Assembly: GCF_009650435.1 (NCBI RefSeq)
Contig: NZ_VVIP01000043.1
Span: 1-64,000 of the forward strand
DNA from: Foetidibacter luteolus
GTDB lineage: Bacteria; Bacteroidota; Bacteroidia; Chitinophagales; Chitinophagaceae
Direction: 5' to 3'
Length of the DNA stretch: 64,000 nt
Part shown: piece by piece, positions 35,610 through 43,844 of the stretch
How positions within the stretch are numbered: the stretch's first letter is position 1
Layout: each line of letters starts with the position of its first letter
The notes under the pieces: generated by a model
Databases searched by the model: none
Told to the model about the DNA's origin: nothing
The model's input: the letters and a program-made list of their open reading frames with translations, nothing else
Position numbers and translations under genes: made by a program

Positions 35610-36122
35610 TTAGTAAAACATGCGTTTGTTGATATGCCTGTCGCGGTGTTTGTAGGTGTCTTTGCTGTTGTTGCCCAGCAAACTTTTTTCCAGGATATGT
35701 ATTACACAACTTACCACGCCCCAAACATTACTGCGGTCATCAAAGTACGAGAGCTGTATATCGCTCATTTTTTTATTGGCGGCGGCCAGCACCACGCTGT
35801 TGATATTTTTTTGCAGGCGGCGTACCAGCAATTCGCCATCTACAATGGCAACGATAACCTTGCCGCTTACAGGTTTAAGGCTGCGGTCAACAATAAGAAT
35901 ATCGCCATTAAAAATGCCATCGTCCATCATAGCATCGCCGTTCATGCGAAAGAAAAAAGTAGCAGGCTTGTTTAAAATAAGCTGTTCGTTTAAGTCTATG
36001 CCCCGCTCCATGTAATCATCTGCGGCTGCGCCAAAACCGGTGGCGTTGGCCGCCTGCACATCGTGTTGCGTAAAATCTTTGCTGCCGTTATAAGCGGCGC
36101 CATACATGCGTTCCCTTTCCAT
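35610..36122 (-). CDS. UmuD-like S24 protein lacking catalytic Ser and Lys
   Basis: 170 residues. It aligns along its length with UmuD: NATGFGAAADDYMERGIDLN (cleavage region), GDAMMDDGIFNGDILIVDRS and VDGELLVRRL. In UmuD the catalytic Ser60 lies in GDSM and Lys97 in FTVKKL. Here the equivalents are A64 (codon GCT) and R101 (codon CGC), and the Cys before the scissile Gly is T28. So neither self-cleavage nor the catalytic dyad appears possible. UmuD' normally binds UmuC to form translesion polymerase V; this protein may act as an uncleaved structural subunit or regulator. A 40-residue C-terminal extension beyond the usual end is rich in K, R and H. It is divergent from the 2H/umuC genes, with a dyad between. 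Confidence 0.8.
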   Translation of the reverse strand: MERERMYGAAYNGSKDFTQHDVQAANATGFGAAADDYMERGIDLNEQLILNKPATFFFRMNGDAMMDDGIFNGDILIVDRSLKPVSGKVIVAIVDGELLVRRLQKNINSVVLAAANKKMSDIQLSYFDDRSNVWGVVSCVIHILEKSLLGNNSKDTYKHRDRHINKRMFY

Positions 36123-36196
36123 ATAAACTGTTTTAAGGTGGCTCCCCGCATTGTCCCCACAAAGCGAAGGAAAATTTATTTGGTACTTACTAATTT

Positions 36197-36218
36197 ATTT
36201 AGCAATTTTATGCTAAAT
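36197..36218. promoter_or_regulatory. 22-bp dyad between umuD-like and 2H genes, candidate operator
   Basis: ATTTAGCA-N6-TGCTAAAT: 8-bp perfect half-sites separated by ATTTTA, in the 120-bp divergent promoter region and just upstream of a TTATTTG stretch that may be a weak -7 element. Spacing suits a dimeric repressor such as a LexA-type or XRE regulator. No repressor is identified. Confidence 0.5.
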
Positions 36219-36242
36219 TATTTGTTTTTAAAAATATTAGTT

Positions 36243-36839
36243 ATGCACACTTCCTATCAAATGCACACCGGGCCTGCTTTTGCGGGGAATAACTTATACG
36301 AGTATTTGCTGGTTGTACACCCTGCTAAAGAAGTGTATGAACAACTGGTTGCAGAGAAGCAAAATTTTTATAACGCCTACCAGGAACGGATTGCCATTAA
36401 AACCCTGCCCCATATTACCATTGCTAATTTTATGGCCAAAGAAGCCATGGAAGAAACGCTTATACGTTACATGCACCGCATTGTTGGCTCGCACAAAAGC
36501 TTTGAAGTAATGCTGAATAATTTCAGCGGTTTTCCTTCTTCGAAAACACTGTATGTGCGTGTGCAGGAGCATGAACCTTTTAAACAAATGGCAGCATCTT
36601 TAAAAATGCTGGAACAATACATCAACAGCAATGGTTGCCCTAAACCCTTTTTTATTTCTCACCCGCACTTAACTATTGCCCGCCGCATACAGGAGCGTGT
36701 GTACGACAAAGCCATGCTGGATTATTCTCAGAAAGTTTTTCACGCCTCGTTTACAGTTGGAGAACTGGTGTTGTTACGGCGCAAAAGCCAGTACGATAAA
36801 TGTGAAACCGTAAATGTATTCAGGCTGGCGGAAGCGTAA
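36243..36839 (+). CDS. 2H phosphoesterase / 2'-5' RNA ligase-like protein (1)
   Basis: 198 residues from the ATG at 36243; the longer frame from 36063 would run back through the divergent gene. Two H-x-T motifs, PHITIAN (H57, T59) and PHLTIAR (H142, T144), define the 2H superfamily, which opens or joins 2',3'-cyclic phosphate or 2'-5' linkages in RNA or nucleotides. Length is normal. It is divergent from the umuD-like gene and shares its promoter region. A paralogue follows before umuC. Substrate unknown; a role in handling nucleotide damage is inference from position. Confidence 0.8.
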   Translation: MHTSYQMHTGPAFAGNNLYEYLLVVHPAKEVYEQLVAEKQNFYNAYQERIAIKTLPHITIANFMAKEAMEETLIRYMHRIVGSHKSFEVMLNNFSGFPSSKTLYVRVQEHEPFKQMAASLKMLEQYINSNGCPKPFFISHPHLTIARRIQERVYDKAMLDYSQKVFHASFTVGELVLLRRKSQYDKCETVNVFRLAEA

Positions 36840-36929
36840 GGTTGCTGGATTATTCAACGCTAACGTTCAAGACAGATACTATAAGCATTGAACTTTTGAA
36901 CATGGAACAATTTATGATACCAGCGAAAG

Positions 36930-36990
36930 TTTTTCATGGCATCGCCTGTTGCGTCGCAATCCTTTCATCGTTCGGAATATATGGCGGCTG
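36930..36990 (+). repeat. interspersed repeat family C, copy 4
   Basis: TTTTCATGGCATCGCCTG, then TTGCGTCGCAATCC, then TTCATCGTTCGG. It lies between the two 2H genes. Confidence 0.6.
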
Positions 36991-37074
36991 CAGGCAGTAA
37001 TGCAAGCCTGCACAATTAACTAAACATCATTAAAGCAAAGCATCAAAACTCCCCTTTAGGGGTTGGGGTATATT

Positions 37075-37680
37075 ATGGAAAACGAATTACTGTCATTACC
37101 CGGTTATACCGAATGTGAGTTTCTGCTGGTGCTTCAGCCACATGAAGAATTATGGAACATGATTGTTGAAGAAAAGAATTACTTCAAACAGCAGTACCAG
37201 TGTGACACAACTTTTGGCAAGCCGCATATTACGCTGGTAAAATTTCAGCAGTACGAAATGATGCAGCCGCGTATTGTGCAGCACTTGTACAGCATTGCAC
37301 TGGGCTTACCCGCCATTAAGGTTGAGCTGAAGAATTATGGCAGCTTTCCCTCGCACACTATATATATCAACATTACCAGCAAAGTGCAGATTGTTGACAC
37401 GGTTAAATCCATCCGGGCTGCGCAAAAGCTGATGAAGCTGGATAAAGATCATAAGCCGCATTTTATTACCGAGCCCCACTTAACCATAGCCCGAAAATTG
37501 CAGCCCTGGCAGTACGAAAAAAGCTGGCAGGAATATGAGCACAAACATTTTCATGGAAGGTTTATTGCTGATTATATGCTGCTGCTTAAACGCCGCACCG
37601 GAGAAAAAGGATATAAAGCAGTTGAACGCTTTGACTTTAAAGACCTGAATACGAAAGCGGTGCAGAAAGGCCTATTTTGA
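37075..37680 (+). CDS. 2H phosphoesterase / 2'-5' RNA ligase-like protein (2)
   Basis: 201 residues from the ATG at 37075; the TTG at 37063 is less likely. It has the two H-x-T motifs KPHITLV (H51, T53) and EPHLTIAR (H135, T137). It is a diverged paralogue of the preceding gene, sharing the EFLLVLQPHEELWN-type start and the FITEPHLTIARK-type second motif. Its stop lies 26 bp before the preferred umuC ATG and overlaps a possible TTG start, so the two are co-expressed. Enzymatic activity is likely, substrate unknown. Confidence 0.8.
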   Translation: MENELLSLPGYTECEFLLVLQPHEELWNMIVEEKNYFKQQYQCDTTFGKPHITLVKFQQYEMMQPRIVQHLYSIALGLPAIKVELKNYGSFPSHTIYINITSKVQIVDTVKSIRAAQKLMKLDKDHKPHFITEPHLTIARKLQPWQYEKSWQEYEHKHFHGRFIADYMLLLKRRTGEKGYKAVERFDFKDLNTKAVQKGLF

Positions 37681-37706
37681 CTACACTGACGTATTTACAA
37701 GAAACG

Positions 37707-39059
37707 ATGTTAACCAAAAACAGTTACATAAAAACACAGCCGGTTACCGGTTACCCCTTCGGGCGGCGGAGGGGGTTTTACGCTATTGTTGACTGCAACA
37801 GTTTTTATTGTTCGTGTGAACGGGTGTTCAGGCCGGATTTGAAAGAGCAGCCGGTAATTGTGCTGAGTAACAATGACGGTTGCGTAATCTCCATGAGCGA
37901 TGAGGCCAAAAAGTTAGGCATTACCATGACGGTACCATACTTCCAGGCCAAGCCATTTATAGAGAAGCATAAGGTGGAAACATTTTCATCCAACTATAAT
38001 CTTTATGGCGATATGAGCTGGCGTGTGATGGAGACACTTAAAACAATTGTGGAAGAAGACAATGTAGAAGTATACTCTGTTGATGAAGCTTTTCTTGACC
38101 TAAAAGATATTCCGCATGAGCAATTATATGAAGCAGCCCTGCAAATACGTTATACGGTAGAACAGTGGACAGGTGTGGCCGTTTCTGTAGGCGTGGCCCC
38201 TACCAAAGTGTTAAGCAAGGTGGCTAACCGGCTGTGTAAAAAAGATAAGGGGGTCTCTAACTGTGTAATGGTAATAGATACACCTGAAAAAATAAACGAT
38301 GCGCTATGCCGTACAAAAGTTGGTGATATATGGGGGGTGGGGCACCAATATGCAGAAAAACTAAAACGCTTTGGCATTGACGATGCTTACCAGTTACGCT
38401 GTATGAACGAGGAGTGGGCCCGCAAAAACCTGGGTGGCGTTACTGGCCTGCGGTTGATAAAGGAGCTAAAAGGCGAGCCTGTTATGCAGATGGAAGATGA
38501 ACTGGATGAAAAGAAAATGATTGCAACCACCCGCATGTTTGGAGCACCAGTAAAAACGATAAAAGACATAAAGGAAGCCATTGCCACCTATACATCCCGC
38601 TGTGCAGAGAAGTTAAGGAGACAGCAAAGTGCAGCCTCGGTTGTCAGCATTTTTGTTGTTCCCAAAGTTGCGCCTAAAGATGGGGAACGTTTCAGGCATG
38701 GCCCAACCATAAGTGCTTACACCGTTTTGCCGCACGCCACCTCGTTAACCCATGAACTTATTAAGGCGGCTGTAAAACTGGTGGATGAAGTATATAAGGA
38801 TGGCTCTCTTTATAAAAAGGCAGGCGTTACGGTTAGCGGGCTGGTACCGGATGAATCTATACAGGGCAACCTGTTTGTACCGGAATCGCGGAATAATCAC
38901 CGGATGCTGATGGGGATGATTGACAATATCAACTTCAGCATGCGGGATGATGCTTTAAAGTTTGCCGCTTCGGGAACAGAACGCAACTGGAAGATGCGGC
39001 AGGAGTTGCGGAGCCCCAGGTACACCAGCCGGTGGGATGAATTGTGTGAAACTGTGTGA
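37707..39059 (+). CDS. umuC: Y-family DNA polymerase, polymerase V catalytic subunit
   Basis: 450 residues. The catalytic acids are present: D29 in AIVDCNSFYCSCERVF and the DE pair in YSVDEAFLDL (about 125). The helix-hairpin-helix thumb region includes VGDIWGVG and a little-finger domain follows. QGNLF at 386-390 is a good beta-clamp-binding motif, and the C-terminal UmuC-specific tail is present. It copies past DNA lesions, normally with two UmuD' subunits. Here the only UmuD homologue nearby lacks its cleavage dyad. The ATG at 37707 is preferred; a TTG at 37677 would overlap the 2H gene by 4 bp. Confidence 0.9.
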   Translation: MLTKNSYIKTQPVTGYPFGRRRGFYAIVDCNSFYCSCERVFRPDLKEQPVIVLSNNDGCVISMSDEAKKLGITMTVPYFQAKPFIEKHKVETFSSNYNLYGDMSWRVMETLKTIVEEDNVEVYSVDEAFLDLKDIPHEQLYEAALQIRYTVEQWTGVAVSVGVAPTKVLSKVANRLCKKDKGVSNCVMVIDTPEKINDALCRTKVGDIWGVGHQYAEKLKRFGIDDAYQLRCMNEEWARKNLGGVTGLRLIKELKGEPVMQMEDELDEKKMIATTRMFGAPVKTIKDIKEAIATYTSRCAEKLRRQQSAASVVSIFVVPKVAPKDGERFRHGPTISAYTVLPHATSLTHELIKAAVKLVDEVYKDGSLYKKAGVTVSGLVPDESIQGNLFVPESRNNHRMLMGMIDNINFSMRDDALKFAASGTERNWKMRQELRSPRYTSRWDELCETV

Positions 39060-39130
39060 AATGTTTTTGAAAAAAAATAATATCGCTTTTTTTTACTGTT
39101 TTGAAGTTTTTAAACAAAAACACCAGCGCT

Positions 39131-39226
39131 ATGCCACTACATAGACTATTCTACTATCTTCTTATTGTTATTGTATGGCTTATTCAGTTTTACTATTACT
39201 TTAAAAATAACACAAGGCTAATTTGA
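39131..39226 (+). CDS. 31-residue hydrophobic peptide downstream of umuC
   Basis: ATG to TGA encodes 31 residues: a short polar start (MPLHRL), a hydrophobic aromatic stretch FYYLLIVIVWLIQFYYYF (residues 7-24), then KNNTRLI. That is a single membrane helix with a basic tail, the layout of small membrane peptides including type I toxins such as the SOS-induced TisB. It begins 71 bp after the umuC stop and 90 bp before a hairpin. I cannot show that it is translated; the aromatic-rich helix and the clean start and stop are the only evidence. Confidence 0.4.
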   Translation: MPLHRLFYYLLIVIVWLIQFYYYFKNNTRLI

Positions 39227-39316
39227 CAGTACAATAAAGTAACAAATCCATACTTTTTTGACTGGTTAAGTCAGTGATTTTACTACCGGAGAACATAAGT
39301 GAATTAAAGGATATAA

Positions 39317-39335
39317 AGCCCGGTTTTTCCGGGCT
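39317..39335. terminator. hairpin downstream of umuC
   Basis: AGCCCGG-TTTTT-CCGGGCT is a perfect 7-bp stem. A T-rich run follows only weakly. It lies in the 832-bp gap 39060-39891, which otherwise holds the 31-codon ORF at 39131 and repeat B copy 5. Confidence 0.5.
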
Positions 39336-39723
39336 GTAAATCGTTATCACAGGGGTAATATTTTACGATGATATTTTTCTGTGATATCATAGTTAAGGGT
39401 GGTAGAGGGCCTACTAAAGGGGCATATTTGAATGTAAAAATAATATGCTAACCGTTGTTATTTTGAACATTTTAACGGCCGTGCAATTTAACCTGACAGG
39501 TGTGCAGAATTGACTACTTATTGTGTTTTTAGAAAAGTGTTTTTGCATTGTCGAAGGGAAAAATTGAAGTGAGTTGCCTATTGCCGGTTGAGTTTAGCCA
39601 TGCTTTTTTTGTACAATTGATGGGATTTTATGAAGTTCCGGAAACTGCTTTTCCCACTGTGGGCTGATATTTTAAGGAACCTGCGCATGAAACTGCCGGC
39701 ATTGAAAGCGGGCTGCATCACCT

Positions 39724-39828
39724 TTGGGTGAGGGATTGAAGCGGATACCCCGGTGAAGGTCTTGTGTGTCGGCTTTTGTGCCGGAGTATGAGCGGAAAGC
39801 CCGGCCCGAGGCACGAGGGACACCCCCT
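39724..39828 (+). repeat. interspersed repeat family B, copy 5
   Basis: GATTGAAGCGGATACCCCGG, then TGCCGGAGTATGAGCGG, AAAGCCCGGCCCGAGG and GGGACACCCCC. Nearly identical at its 3' half to copy 3 at 22213. Confidence 0.75.
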
Positions 39829-39891
39829 AACGATTATGACAATAATACAATTGGCCAGGGAAAATACGCAACTGCAGACCCAGGGTTACTT

Positions 39892-40641
39892 TTACCTGTA
39901 ACCGAAGCGGGCAAGAAATTCTTCCTTGCGGCGGCTGGCCACTTCAATCATAACGCCATCTTCCATTTCAACAAGGCCGCCGCGGCCTTTTAAATATTTT
40001 CGTACATAAGTAAGGTTGATAAGATGCGAATTATGAATACGGAAAAATACGTCTGGGGGAAGCATTTCCTCATACTCTTTGATGGTTTTTGTACCCAGGA
40101 ATTTTTGCCCGTCTGAAGTAAAAACATTGCAATAGCCGCTACTCGCCTCGCACCTGGTGATGTTGTTTACGGGAACAAACAGCAAACTCTCTTTGAAAGG
40201 AAGGGCGATTTTTTGAAGTGTTGTATTGTTTTTTTTAAGGTTATACAGCAGGTTATTCAACTGTTGGTTGGTATCCTTGTGTTGAATTCTTTTTTCGGCT
40301 TTTTCAACAGCCTCCTTCAGCTCCTCGATGTTTACGGGTTTTAAAAGGTAATCAAGCGCACTATATTTAAAAGCCTTTAAGGTATATTCATCAAAAGCGG
40401 TTATGAATATGATTTCGAAATCAACCGGCATTAATTTATCCAGCATATCGAACGCGTTGCCGTAAGGCATTTCAATATCAAGAAATACCAGGCCAGGATG
40501 AAGTTCTTTTATTAACCGGATAGCTGTTTCGGCATTTTCCGCTTCTCCGCAAATTTTTACCTGCGGGCAAAACTGCTCCACGAGGTTTTTTAATACCCGG
40601 ATATTTTTAGGCTCGTCGTCAATAATCAATGCCCGTATCAT
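39892..40641 (-). CDS. LytTR-family response regulator
   Basis: 249 residues. The receiver domain (1-125) has the acidic pair in ALIIDDEPKN, the phosphoacceptor D55 in LVFLDIEMP, and the conserved Lys in YLLKPVN. A short linker leads to the LytTR DNA-binding domain (about 145-249) with RIHNSHLINLTYVRKYLKG. It should be phosphorylated by the kinase encoded immediately upstream (14 bp gap) and then bind direct repeats in target promoters. The targets are not evident here. Confidence 0.92.
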   Translation of the reverse strand: MIRALIIDDEPKNIRVLKNLVEQFCPQVKICGEAENAETAIRLIKELHPGLVFLDIEMPYGNAFDMLDKLMPVDFEIIFITAFDEYTLKAFKYSALDYLLKPVNIEELKEAVEKAEKRIQHKDTNQQLNNLLYNLKKNNTTLQKIALPFKESLLFVPVNNITRCEASSGYCNVFTSDGQKFLGTKTIKEYEEMLPPDVFFRIHNSHLINLTYVRKYLKGRGGLVEMEDGVMIEVASRRKEEFLARFGYR

Positions 40642-40655
40642 AGTTTGATTGGTAT

Positions 40656-43568
40656 TTAGTTCTCAATGACGGGGAAGCGAACTGTTACCCTTGTGCCGCG
40701 GGGTACCGCAGTTTCATCTTCCAGGTCTTCTATCATCACTTCTATTTTTTGCGCACTACTTTCGTTGATCAGTTTTATCCTGTCGCTTGTTAAAGACATG
40801 CCCTTGGATTGGTACTCAATGGTGGTATTTCCTTTTAATTGCCGCGACATTTTTCTTCCGATACCATTGTCCTCAATTACACAGACAAGGTAACTATCCT
40901 GTTTAGTTACAGAAATTAAAATAACACCTGCATGATCTTTCCTGTAACGAACGCCATGCCTTACACTATTTTCTACATAGGGCTGAAGTATCATGGGCGG
41001 TATAAGATAATCATGAGGATAAATGTGCTGCCCGGTAATAACCTGGTAAGTAAATGCATTTTCCAGCCTGTCTTTTTCAAGTTCCAGGTAAGTGGTTAAG
41101 TAAGTAATTTCATCCGCGAGATTAATATGTGATTTTGCGGAAAAAAACAATGTTTGCCTCATTAAACGGCTAAACCCTGATATGAATTTGTTGGCCCCCG
41201 CAATATCTTTATCCATTACGTACTGCTGTATAGAATTAAGGCTGTTAAAAATAAAATGCGGGTTCATTTGAGATTTAAGGGCAAGCTGCTCCAGCTCTGT
41301 AATTTTCTTGGCTATTTTTTGCTTTTCAGATTCATTGCGGCGTACATGCCTGATACGAAGATTGAGCAGCAGCCAAACAAAGGCAGCAATTGCCAAAATC
41401 AGTAATGACTTAAACCATGTTTTTTCCCACAACAGTTTTTCTACAGAAAAAGGTAATGACATGATATCGCTGTTGACACCAAATTTGTTAGTAGCCTGCA
41501 GCTCTAATACATAATCGCCCGAAGGAAGTGTGGGATAGCTTAAATATGTTTCCCTGGTTGTTTGCCAGACACTGTCAAGGCCAATAAGCCGGTAGCGGTA
41601 AGTAATATCTCCGGCAGACCTGTAAGAGATGCCCACAAAATTGAACTGGATATTGTTTTTATTGTGGGGGAGATTGAAGTTGCTGCTATCGGTAGAAAAA
41701 GAATTACCGGAAACGGAGATGCCGGTTAGGCGTAAATCGCAGCGGGAGTTAGAATTTATTTTTTGCTCATCAAAAAAAGTAAGCCCTTCACGGGTACCAA
41801 CAAACACCATACTGTTTTCTACAAATACCGCATTAATAATATCTGAAGCAATTCCGTCAGAGGTTGTGTATTGAGTAACAGATGCCTTTTCAGCTTTAAA
41901 GGATATCTTGTTTAAGCCCTTATCTGTGCCTACCCAAAGTTTATTACCATCAATAAAAATATTTCGGCAAATGTTACTTGTAAGACCATCATCTGTTGTT
42001 AGATGAGTTATTATACGATTGTTTTTATAGGCGAGTAACCCATCGCCATAAGTTGCTATCCAAAGTGTTCCGTCTGCAGATTCTTTAATAGCAGTTATCC
42101 TGTTTTTAAAAGATAGTACAGAGGCGCCCCAATGTTTTGCAGGCTTACCACGCACAAGCAGGTGAAGCCCATCCAATGCGCCTATAAAAAAAGTATCGTT
42201 ACGATAATAAACGGCTGTAGTGCGCTGGTTCCAAATAGTATCTAAAATGCGGAAGGAATAGGGGTCGAAAATCAAGGTACAGCTTGGTGTCGCGACGACA
42301 AATTTAGTCTTATCGACCCAAGAAACGGATTTGGTAGGGATTCGAACTCCTTTATCCGGTGCAAAATTACCAGCGGATTTCAATATTTGTGAGCTTTCAA
42401 AAAAAATCCAATCCCCATTACTAAGCTCTTTTACATCCAAAATTTCAGAAACTACAGCAACACCGGCCGCAAATCCCTTTTGAACTATGCTTTCAAGACC
42501 ATCATCCACATTTACTTCATATAAAGCACTTAGGCTTGCGCCGGCAATTATCTTACTGCCTATTTTAAAAATTGCAGAAATAGAAGGCTTAGAATTACTT
42601 ATTTCTGGCAAACCGAAGTTTTTTACAACCTGTGAATTTAACCTGCAAATACCTTGCCCTAAGGTTGTAAACCATAAGCTACCCTCTTTGTCTATTAACA
42701 AATCAGTCACAGGCCTTCCTTCTAGATAAGTTAAATAAGCAAGCGTTTTAGTATTAATAACATCAATGCCAGAATTTTTACAAAGGGCAACCAGGGAGTC
42801 ATTAACAATAGTGTACTTAAAAAGCGTGTGAGGGTAAGGTATAATGATTTTTTTACCTGAGATTAAATTCTTTAATTCCAACTCATCTGAGTGGTGCTTT
42901 TTGGCTAAAAAGTTATTAGCCAAAAAGATTTGTTTGTCTAGAATACCAGCGGAATCTATCTCAGCGATACTTCTAAAAAACCCATTTGCAAATTCATACA
43001 AGGTATCATTTTCGAGAACCCAAAAATTACCTTGAGGACTTTTTGATATAACACCGATTTTATTAAAAAATCTTGAGTTTATAGTACTTATATTTTTAAC
43101 TTCATTATCTGCCGCAACCAGGTAAAGCCTCGACCTGCTGTAATCACTGATTAAAATATTTCCATGGGCATCTTCTGCAAAATGCCGGATATTAGAAAGC
43201 AGCTTAACTTTTGCCAGCGTGGTATCATTTTCGGCTGTATGTATCACCCCTTTATAATAATAACAAATCTCATTTCTAAAAGGCGCCATCCAAACCCTTC
43301 CCCTTGAGTCAGTAAACAACTCAAGTATCTCATTATCCGGCAGGCCATCCCTGGTGGTAAAATTTTTAAAATGTGTTCCATCAAAACGGCTTAGCCCGTT
43401 TTCTGTGCCAAACCATAAAAAGCCGTCTTTGTCTAAAGTTGAACAATAAACGGTGGAACCGGCAAGGCCGTTTTTAGTATCATAGTGGGTGTAACTCAGC
43501 TCCTGTGCAAAAGCCAAATGGGGTAGCAGGACAATGGAAAATAATATCAGCGCACTATGTATTCTCAT
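40656..43568 (-). CDS. propeller-sensor histidine kinase, LytS type
   Basis: 970 residues from the ATG at 43568, chosen because it opens a signal peptide (HSALILFSIVLLPHLAFAQ). The periplasmic sensor (about 25-690) is made of two-component propeller repeats such as GFLWFGTENGLSRFDG and GLTSNICRNIFIDGNKLWVGT. A Y_Y_Y domain (about 690-755), one membrane helix (LLILAIAAFVWLLLNL) and a His_kinase domain follow, with MNPHFIFNSLNSIQ holding the phosphorylated His, PPMILQPYVENSVRHG, and an ATP-binding EDNGIG. It senses an external ligand, unknown here, and signals to the LytTR regulator. The middle of the sensor is visibly AT-richer than its ends. Confidence 0.9.
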   Translation of the reverse strand: MRIHSALILFSIVLLPHLAFAQELSYTHYDTKNGLAGSTVYCSTLDKDGFLWFGTENGLSRFDGTHFKNFTTRDGLPDNEILELFTDSRGRVWMAPFRNEICYYYKGVIHTAENDTTLAKVKLLSNIRHFAEDAHGNILISDYSRSRLYLVAADNEVKNISTINSRFFNKIGVISKSPQGNFWVLENDTLYEFANGFFRSIAEIDSAGILDKQIFLANNFLAKKHHSDELELKNLISGKKIIIPYPHTLFKYTIVNDSLVALCKNSGIDVINTKTLAYLTYLEGRPVTDLLIDKEGSLWFTTLGQGICRLNSQVVKNFGLPEISNSKPSISAIFKIGSKIIAGASLSALYEVNVDDGLESIVQKGFAAGVAVVSEILDVKELSNGDWIFFESSQILKSAGNFAPDKGVRIPTKSVSWVDKTKFVVATPSCTLIFDPYSFRILDTIWNQRTTAVYYRNDTFFIGALDGLHLLVRGKPAKHWGASVLSFKNRITAIKESADGTLWIATYGDGLLAYKNNRIITHLTTDDGLTSNICRNIFIDGNKLWVGTDKGLNKISFKAEKASVTQYTTSDGIASDIINAVFVENSMVFVGTREGLTFFDEQKINSNSRCDLRLTGISVSGNSFSTDSSNFNLPHNKNNIQFNFVGISYRSAGDITYRYRLIGLDSVWQTTRETYLSYPTLPSGDYVLELQATNKFGVNSDIMSLPFSVEKLLWEKTWFKSLLILAIAAFVWLLLNLRIRHVRRNESEKQKIAKKITELEQLALKSQMNPHFIFNSLNSIQQYVMDKDIAGANKFISGFSRLMRQTLFFSAKSHINLADEITYLTTYLELEKDRLENAFTYQVITGQHIYPHDYLIPPMILQPYVENSVRHGVRYRKDHAGVILISVTKQDSYLVCVIEDNGIGRKMSRQLKGNTTIEYQSKGMSLTSDRIKLINESSAQKIEVMIEDLEDETAVPRGTRVTVRFPVIEN

Positions 43569-43642
43569 TACGCCGTAAATATAAATGCTGTTTTGCAGCA
43601 AAAAAGGCACTGCATCATTTACTTTCCTTTTCTCCTGCCTGC

Positions 43643-43720
43643 CCGGGTCTGAAAAGCCGCCCAAAGAACCAGACGATAAAGTGCTTGCGACGCAACGAAG
43701 TCCCCATGAAAAACCGAACG
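43643..43720 (-). repeat. interspersed repeat family C, copy 5
   Basis: GGGTCTGAAAAGCCGCCCAA, then AAAGTGCTTGCGACGCAACG, then CCATGAAAAACCGAACG. It lies in the 276-bp gap between the divergent kinase genes. Confidence 0.65.
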
Positions 43721-43844
43721 CCGGTAACCAAATTATATTTAATCCAACCTTTTTGTACTTCATTGTTCAAACCGCGGATAACTGCGTAAAGCAATGCCCC
43801 GCATTACCTTACCTTTATCAAAATAATTACGCTAAAAATCCAAT

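Noticed and set aside
42332..42350. tRNA-like T-loop sequence (GGGATTCGAACTCC)
   Set aside because: It lies inside the propeller kinase gene in frame, with no matching acceptor, D or anticodon arms.
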